Source of the DNA: Pseudomonadota bacterium
GTDB taxonomy: Bacteria; Pseudomonadota; Gammaproteobacteria; Burkholderiales; Burkholderiaceae_D
DNA length: 17,026 nucleotides
Reading direction: 5' to 3'
Assembly: GCA_023422955.1 (NCBI GenBank)
Contig: JAFAGG010000069.1
Coordinates: forward strand, 1-17,026
Numbering within the stretch: the stretch's first letter is position 1; the number at the start of each line of letters is the position of its first letter. Shown piece by piece: positions 7,606 to 13,662 of the stretch. Both the position numbers and the translations under genes were made by a program. Under the pieces are notes generated by a model that worked only from the letters and a program-made list of their open reading frames with translations, had not been told where the DNA came from and searched no databases.

Positions 7606-8499
7606 CATATGAACATCGATCTGCGTCAGCTACGCCATTTCGTTGCCGTTGCCGAGGAATTGCATTTCGGCCGGGCTGCCGCGCGGCTGCACATGACGCA
7701 GCCTCCTCTTTCCCAATCCATACAGAGCCTGGAAGCAGCGCTGCAATGCGAACTGTTTCTCCGCACGCGCCGCAGCGTGCAACTGACCTCGGCCGGACAG
7801 GCACTGCTGCCGGAAGCGCAGCGCCTGCTGCAGCAAGCCGCCGCCCTGCCGGCGCTGGTGCAACGAGCGGCGCACGGCGAATCCGGCAAGCTGACGCTCG
7901 CCTTCGTTTCCACTGCCGACTACAGCGTGCTCCCTTCTTTCTTGCGCGAATTCCGCAAGGCTTATCCGCAAGTTCATATTGAATTGCGGGAAGCCACTAC
8001 CGACATCCAGTTGGAAGAACTTTCACAGGGAAGAATCGACGTGGGCCTGCTGATTCCCCCCTTGCCCGAGCGCCTCAAGGACGAGATCGATTATGTGCCG
8101 GTCGTCACTGAACCCCTGGTGGCCGTGCTTCCCCAGAATGCAGCCAGACGCAAAGGCCCTCTTCACTTGCGCTCGCTCAATGAGTTGCCGCTCATCATTT
8201 TCCCGCGCGAGATTGCGCCGGCGCTGCATGATGCTATCCTTGGCTGCTTTCGCGATGCGGGATTGACGCCCCATATCGGTCAGGAAGCGATACAGATGCA
8301 AACCATCGTCGGCCTGGTATCGGCCGGCATGGGCATGGCGCTTGTGCCGCAATCGGTATCGAATCTGCAAAGACCCGGCGTTGAATACCGCAGCCTGCGC
8401 GACAAGGTGCCGCTGGTTGAAACCGGCCTGGCGTGGCGCCGCGACAATGCTTCGCCCGTATTGCGGGCGTTTCTGGAACACCTGAGGAAAATACCTTAA
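7603..8499 (+). CDS. LysR-family transcriptional regulator
   Basis: A 298-residue LysR-type regulator. The N-terminal winged helix-turn-helix (about 5-64) shows the family pattern DLRQLRHFVAVAEELHFGRAAARLHMTQPPLSQSIQSLE. Residues about 92-295 form the inducer-binding domain, with typical segments such as VSAGMGMALVP near 243-253. The N-terminal wording resembles the BenM/CatR branch, but the inducer cannot be predicted. Two starts are possible, ATG at 7603 and ATG at 7609; the second gives the MNIDLRQLRHF start common in relatives, and neither has a good ribosome binding site. The stop codon overlaps the lgt start (TAATG), so the two genes are probably translationally coupled, although their functions look unrelated. 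Confidence 0.93.
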   Translation: MHMNIDLRQLRHFVAVAEELHFGRAAARLHMTQPPLSQSIQSLEAALQCELFLRTRRSVQLTSAGQALLPEAQRLLQQAAALPALVQRAAHGESGKLTLAFVSTADYSVLPSFLREFRKAYPQVHIELREATTDIQLEELSQGRIDVGLLIPPLPERLKDEIDYVPVVTEPLVAVLPQNAARRKGPLHLRSLNELPLIIFPREIAPALHDAILGCFRDAGLTPHIGQEAIQMQTIVGLVSAGMGMALVPQSVSNLQRPGVEYRSLRDKVPLVETGLAWRRDNASPVLRAFLEHLRKIP

Positions 8500-9305
8500 T
8501 GCTGACTCATCCTATGCCCGACCCGATCGCCTTCTCGCTCGGCCCCTTGTCCGTGCGCTGGTACGGATTGATGTATCTGCTGGCTTTCCTGCAATTCATC
8601 GCACTGGGACGCTTGCGCTTGAAACAGGCGCATATCGCTGCAGCAGGCTGGAAGAACGAGCATCTGGATGACATGCTGTTTTACGGCGTGCTGGGCGTGG
8701 TCATCGGCGGGCGACTGGGTGAAGTGCTGTTCTATAACCCGGCCTGGTATTTTTCCAATCCGCTGGAAATTTTCGCAGTCTGGAAAGGCGGCATGTCTTT
8801 CCATGGCGGCTTCCTCGGCGTGCTGGTGGCGATGGCGATCTGGGCGCGCCGCGCAAACCGGCAACTGATGGATGTGATGGACCTGATCGCGCCGCTGGTA
8901 CCACTTGGTTATGCAGCCGGGCGCATCGGCAACTTCATCAATGCGGAATTGCCTGGACGGGTAGCCGATGCCAGTCTGCCCTGGGCCATGATCTGGCCGA
9001 ATGTCGATGCGCTGCCGCGCCATCCCTCGCCCATCTATCAAGCGCTGGTGGATGGCGTGCTGCTGTTTGTCATCCTTTGGTTCTTCGCACGCAAGCCGCG
9101 CCCGCGCATGGCTGTCAGCGGCCTGTTCGCGCTAGGCTATGGCTGCGCCCGCTTTTTTACCGAGTATTTCCGTATGCCGGATTATGAAGTGGCATTCGCC
9201 GGCCTCACTCTTTCCGCCGGACAGATGCTGTCGCTGCCCATGATTGCACTGGGCGCTGCCCTGCTTTACATCGCCTACAGCAACAAACGCTTCGCTCACG
9301 CCTAG
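8499..9305 (+). CDS. lgt: Prolipoprotein diacylglyceryl transferase
   Basis: The product is an inner-membrane enzyme that transfers a diacylglyceryl group from phosphatidylglycerol to the lipobox cysteine of prolipoproteins, the first step of lipoprotein maturation. The 268-residue protein has about seven hydrophobic segments. The Lgt signature GRIGNFINAELPGR (141-154) contains R142 and N145, matching E. coli R143 and N146; H102 in MSFHGG matches the essential H103, and Y22 lies in the conserved RWYGLMYL motif. The start at 8499 overlaps the LysR stop and gives the expected N-terminus MLTHPMPDPIAF; upstream in-frame codons would run into the LysR gene. The gene is essential in most Gram-negatives. 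Confidence 0.96.
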   Translation: MLTHPMPDPIAFSLGPLSVRWYGLMYLLAFLQFIALGRLRLKQAHIAAAGWKNEHLDDMLFYGVLGVVIGGRLGEVLFYNPAWYFSNPLEIFAVWKGGMSFHGGFLGVLVAMAIWARRANRQLMDVMDLIAPLVPLGYAAGRIGNFINAELPGRVADASLPWAMIWPNVDALPRHPSPIYQALVDGVLLFVILWFFARKPRPRMAVSGLFALGYGCARFFTEYFRMPDYEVAFAGLTLSAGQMLSLPMIALGAALLYIAYSNKRFAHA

Positions 9306-9349
9306 TGTCCATCGCCAATTTTCATTAGCCGCTCAATTCGCTGCTCACC

Positions 9350-10123
9350 ATGCCTGACATCCTGATCGACAAGAATGGCTTTATCGCCACCGTCACTCTC
9401 AGCAATCCCAAAAAGCGTAACGCGCTCAATGCGACAATGTGGCGTACGCTGGCACAAACTTTCAACAAGCTCTCACATGACGAAAGCCTGCGCTGCGTGA
9501 TACTGCGCGGCGCCGAAGGTCATTTCGCCTCCGGCGCCGATATTGAAGAATTTCCGGCAGTGCGCAATGACCTGGAAAGCAGCAAGCGCTATCACATGGG
9601 CTTGATTGCGGGCGCACTGGAAGCCATCAGCGGCTGCCTGCATCCCACGATTGCAGCCATCGAAGGCGCTTGCGTAGGCGGCGGGCTGGAACTGGCCTGC
9701 GCCTGCGATATTCGGATTGCCTCTCCCGGCGCACGCTTCGGCATTCCCATCAACCGCCTTGGCTTTCCGCTCGCGCCAATAGAATTGCGCGCCATGCTAC
9801 ACCTGCTGGGAAAAGCCGCCACGCTGGAGATCCTGCTGGAAGGCCGCATTTTCGATGCCGCTGAAGCCAGAGAAAAAGGATTGCTGCACCGGATCGTGGA
9901 CGACGTGGAGGCGGAAGTCCGGCAGACCGCAGAACGCATCGCGCAAGGCGCACCGCTTGCAGCCCGCGCTAACAAGCAGCTGCTGCGGCGCCTGTCGCCG
10001 CCAGCAGCCCCCCTGGGCGAACATGACATAAACGATGCCTTCGCCTTTCTCGCCACCCAGGATTACCAGGAAGGCATACAAGCCTTCCTGGAAAAGCGCG
10101 TACCGGTTTTCCGGGGCAAATAA
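9350..10123 (+). CDS. Enoyl-CoA hydratase/isomerase family protein
   Basis: A 257-residue crotonase-fold protein acting on acyl-CoA thioesters in the cytosol. The oxyanion-hole motifs are present: HFASGADIEEF (58-68) and IEGACVGGGLELACACDIR (104-122). The first catalytic glutamate of enoyl-CoA hydratase (E144 in the rat enzyme) is kept as E114. The second (E164) aligns with I134 in FGIPIN, so simple hydratase activity is doubtful. Isomerase, decarboxylase or another crotonase chemistry is possible. The gene lies 27 bp before an acyl-CoA synthetase gene on the same strand, so the pair is probably one operon in which the synthetase makes the CoA ester that this enzyme uses. The exact substrate is unknown. 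Confidence 0.88.
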   Translation: MPDILIDKNGFIATVTLSNPKKRNALNATMWRTLAQTFNKLSHDESLRCVILRGAEGHFASGADIEEFPAVRNDLESSKRYHMGLIAGALEAISGCLHPTIAAIEGACVGGGLELACACDIRIASPGARFGIPINRLGFPLAPIELRAMLHLLGKAATLEILLEGRIFDAAEAREKGLLHRIVDDVEAEVRQTAERIAQGAPLAARANKQLLRRLSPPAAPLGEHDINDAFAFLATQDYQEGIQAFLEKRVPVFRGK

Positions 10124-10150
10124 TAATTCCCAGAAAATTCTTCTCGCCCC

Positions 10151-11674
10151 ATGAATGCCAATCTGTACGCGCTGCTGGCTTCGCGCTTCCCTGCGGATCT
10201 CAGCGCTTGCTGCATAGAAACCGAGAGCGGCCTGTATTACTCCTGGGATGACCTGGAGCGTGCCACCGCCAAGCTCGCCAACCTGCTGAGCAGCCTGCGC
10301 CTGCCGCGCGCTGCCCGCATCGCCGTGCAAGTAGACAAGTCGCCGGAATCGCTGATGCTCTACCTTGCGACCCTGCGCGCCGGTTACATCTTTCTGCCGC
10401 TAAATAGCGCTTATCGTGAAGCGGAGATTGATTATTTCATCAGCGATGCGCAACCGTCAGTGATGGTGTGCGCACCTGCCAACCTGCGGTGGATTTCTGC
10501 ATGCGCCGCGCGCCATGGCGTCAATCACGTCTTTACGCTGGCCCGCATGAATGAAGGCAAACCTGCCGGCACCCTGCTGGAACAGGCAAGATCGCATGCG
10601 GATAGATTCGAAACCGTGCAAAGCAAACCGGATGAGCTGGCCGCAATCCTGTACACCTCCGGCACCACCGGGCGCAGCAAGGGCGCGATGCTCTCGCACC
10701 AAAACCTCTCCTCCAACGCGCTCGTGCTGCAGCAAGCGTGGCAATGGCGGGAAGGCGATGTGCTGCTGCATGCGCTGCCGCTGTTTCATGTCCACGGCTT
10801 GTTCGTAGCCTGCCACGGCGCGCTGCTCAATGGCAGCAAGATGATTTTTCTGTCCGGCTTCAATGCGAGGAAAGTGATGGCTCATCTCCCTCGCGCCACG
10901 GTCTTCATGGGCGTGCCGACCTATTATGTGCGCCTGTTGGCGGAACCGGATTTCAACGAAGCGCTATGCCGTTCAATGCGACTGTTCATCTCCGGTTCTG
11001 CGCCTCTGCTGCGCGACACCTTCCAGCAATTCCGGCAGCGAACCGGCCATACCATACTGGAGCGCTACGGCATGAGCGAAACCACGATGCTGACCTCCAA
11101 TCCCTACGAAGGCGAACGTTTGGCAGGCACAGTCGGTTTCCCGCTACCCGGCGTGTCGCTGCGTATTGTGAATGCCGATGGCAAGCCGCTGCCGCCGGGT
11201 AAAATCGGCCAGATCGAGGTCAAGGGTCCGAATATTTTCAGTGGCTACTGGCGCATGCCCGAGAAGACCACCGAAGAATTCACGGATGATGCCTACTTCA
11301 AGACCGGCGATCTCGGCTGTTTCGATGAACGCGGCTATCTCAGCATAGTCGGCCGCAGCAAGGACATGATCATTTCCGGCGGCTACAACGTGTATCCGAA
11401 GGAGATCGAAAGCGTACTGGATGAAATGGAAGGCATACGCGAGTCGGCCGTCATCGGCTTGCCGCATTCCGACTTCGGCGAAGCGGTGATCGCGGCGGTA
11501 GTACCGGAATCTGGGGTGCAACTGGATGAAGCCCTGATCATCTCGAAGTTGAAAGGCAGGATCGCCAACTTCAAGGTGCCGAAGAAGGTTTTCTTCCTGG
11601 AGGAATTGCCGCGCAACGCAATGGGGAAAGTACAGAAGAACCAGTTACGCGATCGATTCAAAGAACATTACTAG
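10151..11674 (+). CDS. Malonyl-CoA synthetase-like acyl-CoA ligase
   Basis: A 507-residue AMP-forming acyl-CoA synthetase (ANL superfamily) that activates a carboxylic acid with ATP and CoA. The P-loop is LYTSGTTGRSKG (167-178), followed by the A5-type motif ERYGMSETTMLTSNPYEGER, the A8 hinge region (FKTGDLGCFDERGYLSIVGRSKDMIISGG) and the catalytic lysine K493 in RNAMGKVQ. The stretch TSNPYEGERLAGTVGFPLPG and the motif VFMGVPTYYVRLL are typical of MatB malonyl-CoA synthetases, and the length fits. A relative of this group in plants activates oxalate, which is worth noting given the nearby oxalate genes, but the motifs favour malonate or methylmalonate. The stop codon TAG is formed partly by the inserted IS, whose first base is G11674; the ancestral stop was TAA. 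Confidence 0.88.
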   Translation: MNANLYALLASRFPADLSACCIETESGLYYSWDDLERATAKLANLLSSLRLPRAARIAVQVDKSPESLMLYLATLRAGYIFLPLNSAYREAEIDYFISDAQPSVMVCAPANLRWISACAARHGVNHVFTLARMNEGKPAGTLLEQARSHADRFETVQSKPDELAAILYTSGTTGRSKGAMLSHQNLSSNALVLQQAWQWREGDVLLHALPLFHVHGLFVACHGALLNGSKMIFLSGFNARKVMAHLPRATVFMGVPTYYVRLLAEPDFNEALCRSMRLFISGSAPLLRDTFQQFRQRTGHTILERYGMSETTMLTSNPYEGERLAGTVGFPLPGVSLRIVNADGKPLPPGKIGQIEVKGPNIFSGYWRMPEKTTEEFTDDAYFKTGDLGCFDERGYLSIVGRSKDMIISGGYNVYPKEIESVLDEMEGIRESAVIGLPHSDFGEAVIAAVVPESGVQLDEALIISKLKGRIANFKVPKKVFFLEELPRNAMGKVQKNQLRDRFKEHY

Positions 11675-11693
11675 AACTCATTTCATAAATGCC
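11674..11693 (+). repeat. Left terminal inverted repeat of the IS
   Basis: 20-bp left end matching the right end (12506-12525) at 18 of 20 positions; the two mismatches are at positions 6 and 18 of the repeat. Confidence 0.92.
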
Positions 11694-11728
11694 GGTCAGG
11701 CCGAATTTCAGGCGAATTGGGGGCTGAG

Positions 11729-12307
11729 ATGGCGAGCAGGAAACGACTTACCGATGAACAATGGGCTGTGATGGCAGTGTTGATTCCGCCGCCGGTTCGA
11801 CGTGCCGATGGACGCGGCAGGCCGATTGAACACGATGATCGTGCCGTGATGGATGGCGTCTTGTGGATTCTGCGCACCGGCGCGGCATGGGCTGACTTGC
11901 CGGATGAGTTTCCCTCATACGCCACTTGCTTTCGGCGTTTTAGCGGCTGGGTCAAAGATGGCACCCTGGCACGCTTGCTGGAAGCCCTGGCCCAGGATCT
12001 GGAAGCTAGAGGGGATATCGACTTGTCGGAATGCTTCATCGACGGCACCTTCGTAGTGGCGAAAAAAGGGGGGGCAAAGTGGGAAAGACCAAGCGGGGCA
12101 AAGGTACAAAGCTCATGGCAATTGCGGACGCTGCTGGTCTTCCTGTCGCCTTGCACACGACTTCTGCTAGCCCACATGAAGTCACCCTTGTCGAAACTAC
12201 CCTCGATGAGACTATCACCCTGGGACTGCCTCGACGACTTGTCGGGGATCGCGCCTATGACAGTGATCCGCTCGATGAAAAGCTCGCTGCCCATGACATT
12301 GAGCTGA
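11729..12307 (+). CDS. IS5-family transposase, first frame (OrfA)
   Basis: The upstream frame of the transposase starts at ATG 11729 (MASRKRLTDEQWAVMAVLIP), a typical IS5/IS427 opening with the DUF4096-like N-terminal domain that helps recognise the IS ends. The motif ECFIDGTFVVAKK near residues 103-115 carries the first catalytic Asp of the DDE site. After the A6G7 run at 12062-12074 the frame loses all family similarity, so functional transposase must come from a -1 shift into the second frame. A fused product would be about 262 residues, the normal size of this group. Without the shift the 192-residue product lacks the second Asp and the Glu. Confidence 0.88.
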   Translation: MASRKRLTDEQWAVMAVLIPPPVRRADGRGRPIEHDDRAVMDGVLWILRTGAAWADLPDEFPSYATCFRRFSGWVKDGTLARLLEALAQDLEARGDIDLSECFIDGTFVVAKKGGAKWERPSGAKVQSSWQLRTLLVFLSPCTRLLLAHMKSPLSKLPSMRLSPWDCLDDLSGIAPMTVIRSMKSSLPMTLS

Positions 12308-12516
12308 TTGCTCCGCATAAGAGCAACCGAAAAAAGCCTGCCACTCAGGACGGTCGGCCTTTGCGCCGATACAAGCGAAGGTGGAAGATAGAACGCCTGT
12401 TCGCGTGGCTGCAGGCCTTTCGGCCAATCCTCACCCGCTGGGAATATGACGACCATCGCTTTACCGGCTTTGTTCATCTCGCATGCTCAATGATCTTGCT
12501 TCGCAGGTATTTATGA
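12031..12516 (+). CDS. IS5-family transposase, second frame (OrfB)
   Basis: The downstream frame carries the rest of the DDE transposase: the motif GLPRRLVGDRAYDSDPL with the second Asp, and RRWKIERLFAWLQAFRPILTRWEY with the catalytic Glu in the classic IS5 signature. The real contribution probably begins at the frame change near 12062-12074 (from KVGKTKRGKGTKLMAIAD onward); the ATG at 12031 is upstream of that and may not be used. The stop TGA lies within the right terminal repeat. Confidence 0.87.
   Translation: MLHRRHLRSGEKRGGKVGKTKRGKGTKLMAIADAAGLPVALHTTSASPHEVTLVETTLDETITLGLPRRLVGDRAYDSDPLDEKLAAHDIELIAPHKSNRKKPATQDGRPLRRYKRRWKIERLFAWLQAFRPILTRWEYDDHRFTGFVHLACSMILLRRYL
12062..12074 (+). 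other. A6G7 slippery run, likely -1 frameshift site of the transposase
   Basis: A run of six A and seven G lies where similarity passes from the first to the second transposase frame (a -1 change). Frame fusion at such runs, by ribosomal or transcriptional slippage, is well known in IS427-type elements. A simple one-base mutation in a dead copy is the alternative. Confidence 0.7.
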
Positions 12517-12525
12517 AATAAGTTC
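12506..12525 (-). repeat. Right terminal inverted repeat of the IS
   Basis: 20-bp right end, the imperfect reverse complement of 11674-11693; it includes the transposase stop codon. Confidence 0.92.
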
Positions 12526-12561
12526 TAATCTTCTGCAGCGCTCTTGCATTAGCGTTAGCGT

Positions 12562-12741
12562 TCACTTCAAGTATTTGAGCGGGAAGTAAAGCAGCGCAAA
12601 CAGGCCCAAGCCGCCCAGGGCGGTAGTAATGGCGAGAATCAGGCGCGAGAGTCGTTCGCTGCTGGAGGAGAGATCGGGCTGCGCTGAACACGCCTGCTGC
12701 CCAGTTACAGGTACAGATCCGGAGGAATCAGATCTTTCCAC
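12562..12741 (-). CDS. Possible 59-aa single-helix membrane protein
   Basis: On the - strand a short frame starts at GTG (12739-12741), overlapping the last codons of the Crp/Fnr gene, and ends with TGA at 12562-12564. The first 30 residues are polar and Ser-rich. Residues about 31-56 form one strong hydrophobic helix (LSRLILAITTALGGLGLFAL), followed by a short basic end (LKYLK). Codon choice in the helix (CTG, GGC, GCC) matches the genome, which favours a real gene over chance. There is no ATG and only a weak ribosome binding site, so the true start is uncertain. It could be a small protein coupled to the regulator, or the 3' remnant of a larger gene. No family is recognised. Confidence 0.42.
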   Translation of the reverse strand: MERSDSSGSVPVTGQQACSAQPDLSSSSERLSRLILAITTALGGLGLFALLYFPLKYLK

Positions 12742-13336
12742 TGTGCTTCAAGCGGCTGAGCGTTTCTGCAGAAAGATTGAGATAAGAAGCCAGTTCCTTC
12801 TTCGGAATGCGATCCGACAGTTCCGGTTGCTTGCGCATGAAACGATTCACACGGCCCGGCGCATCCAGCAAATGCAAGGTGATGGTGTGGGCCATGATTT
12901 CACTCATCAGGCGCATCACTTCAAACTCGAACATCTGCTTGGCGTTATCGTAGCGGTCCAGAAAAACCGCCCACTGATGCATGGGAAGTTTGGCGACCCT
13001 GGACTTTGTCACCGCTACGATGCTATAAGGAGTAGGCGTTCTAAGCCGCCACGCTGCATAACTGGTTTCAATATCCCGTTCATGGGCGAAGCGCAGGATC
13101 ATCTCCTTGGCTTGCTGGTTGGTAACCACTCGCTTTAAAACGCCATCCAGAATAAAATACTGTTCCATCTCATGGACGCCCTGATGCAGCAGGAAGTCGC
13201 CTTTCTGGAAATCGACGATTTCCAACTGTGGCTCCAGCACCGCAAATGCAGTAGAACTCATGCCCTTGAGGACAAGATTCTGGGTCAGTTGAACCCGGAT
13301 AATATTTTTTTCCGGATGATTGGCAATCAGGGACAT
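12728..13336 (-). CDS. Crp/Fnr-family transcriptional regulator
   Basis: A 202-residue Crp/Fnr-type regulator: a cyclic-nucleotide-binding-like beta-roll at about 15-125 (FQKGDFLLHQGVHEMEQYFILDGVLK), a dimerisation helix at about 130-155, and a C-terminal helix-turn-helix at 177-202. The recognition helix SAETLSRLK has E191, S194 and R195 in the E-x-x-S-R pattern by which FNR reads TTGA half-sites. The protein contains no cysteine, so an FNR-type Fe-S sensor is excluded, and the usual cAMP phosphate cassette is not recognisable. The chain ends directly after the recognition helix, lacking the wing, as in some short members of the family. It is divergent from oxc, with an FNR-type palindrome between them, so it probably controls oxc and itself. 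The signal sensed is unknown. Confidence 0.9.
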   Translation of the reverse strand: MSLIANHPEKNIIRVQLTQNLVLKGMSSTAFAVLEPQLEIVDFQKGDFLLHQGVHEMEQYFILDGVLKRVVTNQQAKEMILRFAHERDIETSYAAWRLRTPTPYSIVAVTKSRVAKLPMHQWAVFLDRYDNAKQMFEFEVMRLMSEIMAHTITLHLLDAPGRVNRFMRKQPELSDRIPKKELASYLNLSAETLSRLKHSGKI

Positions 13337-13370
13337 GTATTACAGCGAGGGCGTACTCTGAGAAACCGCT

Positions 13371-13399
13371 ATGATGCGGTGAAAATTGACCGGGGTCAA
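13371..13399 (-). promoter_or_regulatory. Candidate sigma70 promoter of the Crp/Fnr-family gene
   Basis: On the - strand TTGACC (13394-13399) is followed after 17 bases by CATCAT (13371-13376), a 4/6 match to the -10 consensus. The start would be near 13364, giving a leader of about 28 nt. The -35 lies within the FNR-type palindrome, so binding there should block this promoter (autorepression). Prediction only. Confidence 0.45.
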
Positions 13400-13400
13400 T
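13385..13400. promoter_or_regulatory. FNR-type operator (perfect 16-bp palindrome)
   Basis: ATTGACCGGGGTCAAT is a perfect palindrome with TTGAC and GTCAA half-sites and a 4-base centre, the architecture of Crp/Fnr-family sites (FNR consensus TTGAT-N4-ATCAA). The recognition helix of the adjacent regulator has the E-x-x-S-R residues expected for TTGA. The centre is at 13392.5, exactly 41.5 bases before a predicted oxc start at 13434. Confidence 0.75.
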
Positions 13401-13422
13401 GATCGAAGCGTGAGCAAATTTA

Positions 13423-13428
13423 TATGAT
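13423..13428 (+). promoter_or_regulatory. Candidate -10 element of the oxc promoter
   Basis: TATGAT matches 5 of 6 bases of the -10 consensus. No good -35 is found at 17 bases (TGATCG), which fits an activator-dependent class II promoter with the FNR-type site replacing the -35. Predicted start near 13434. Confidence 0.5.
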
Positions 13429-13455
13429 AGCCGGACTTTAATGGGGTGCATGTAA

Positions 13456-13483
13456 GTGCGCCTCTGAGGCAAGCCTGGCGCAC
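13456..13483 (+). repeat. Inverted repeat in the predicted oxc leader
   Basis: GTGCGCC (13456-13462) and GGCGCAC (13477-13483) are perfect complements around a 14-base loop that itself contains AGGC and GCCT. It could form a stem-loop near the 5' end of the oxc transcript. There is no T-run after it. Confidence 0.45.
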
Positions 13484-13662
13484 AGGCTTTCAGGGTCTGA
13501 CTGGCTCACACGCATTTGTTCGACGCGGTGCCGGTACAGCTTTTGAGGTTTGCTGCGCAAAGAAGCCTTAATCACATCAACGAGTTTTATTTCGGGTTCG
13601 TCCCACACTGCCGCCGGGTTGCATAACCTTTATCGAAATCAAACGTAGAGAAAGATTTCATC

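Larger units (their letters stand above)
11674..12525 (+). mobile_element. IS5-family insertion sequence (IS427-like), 852 bp
   Basis: A complete insertion sequence bounded by 20-bp terminal inverted repeats: left 11674-11693 begins GAACTCATTTCATAAAT, and the right end 12506-12525 read inward begins GAACTTATTTCATAAAT, with 18 of 20 identical. It carries one transposase coded in two overlapping frames. The length, TA duplication and two-frame transposase all fit the IS427 group of IS5. It has inserted inside the stop codon of the acyl-CoA synthetase gene. Intact ends and an intact duplication suggest a recent event. Confidence 0.93.
11672..12527. repeat. TA target-site duplication flanking the IS
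   Basis: TA at 11672-11673 and TA at 12526-12527 flank the element directly. A 2-bp TA duplication is characteristic of the IS427-like part of the IS5 family. The range given spans both copies. Confidence 0.8.
13337..13662. other. Regulator-oxc intergenic region (326 bp)
   Basis: No coding gene is supported here. The region holds a perfect FNR-type palindrome (13385-13400), divergent promoter candidates on both sides of it, an inverted repeat at 13456-13483 in the predicted oxc leader, and a near-match to an FNR box just before oxc (13629-13642). The predicted oxc leader would be about 229 nt. Confidence 0.7.

Noticed and set aside
12551..12561. Short TTAGCG-like tandem repeat downstream of the IS
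   Set aside because: Fewer than two full units; too short to mean anything.
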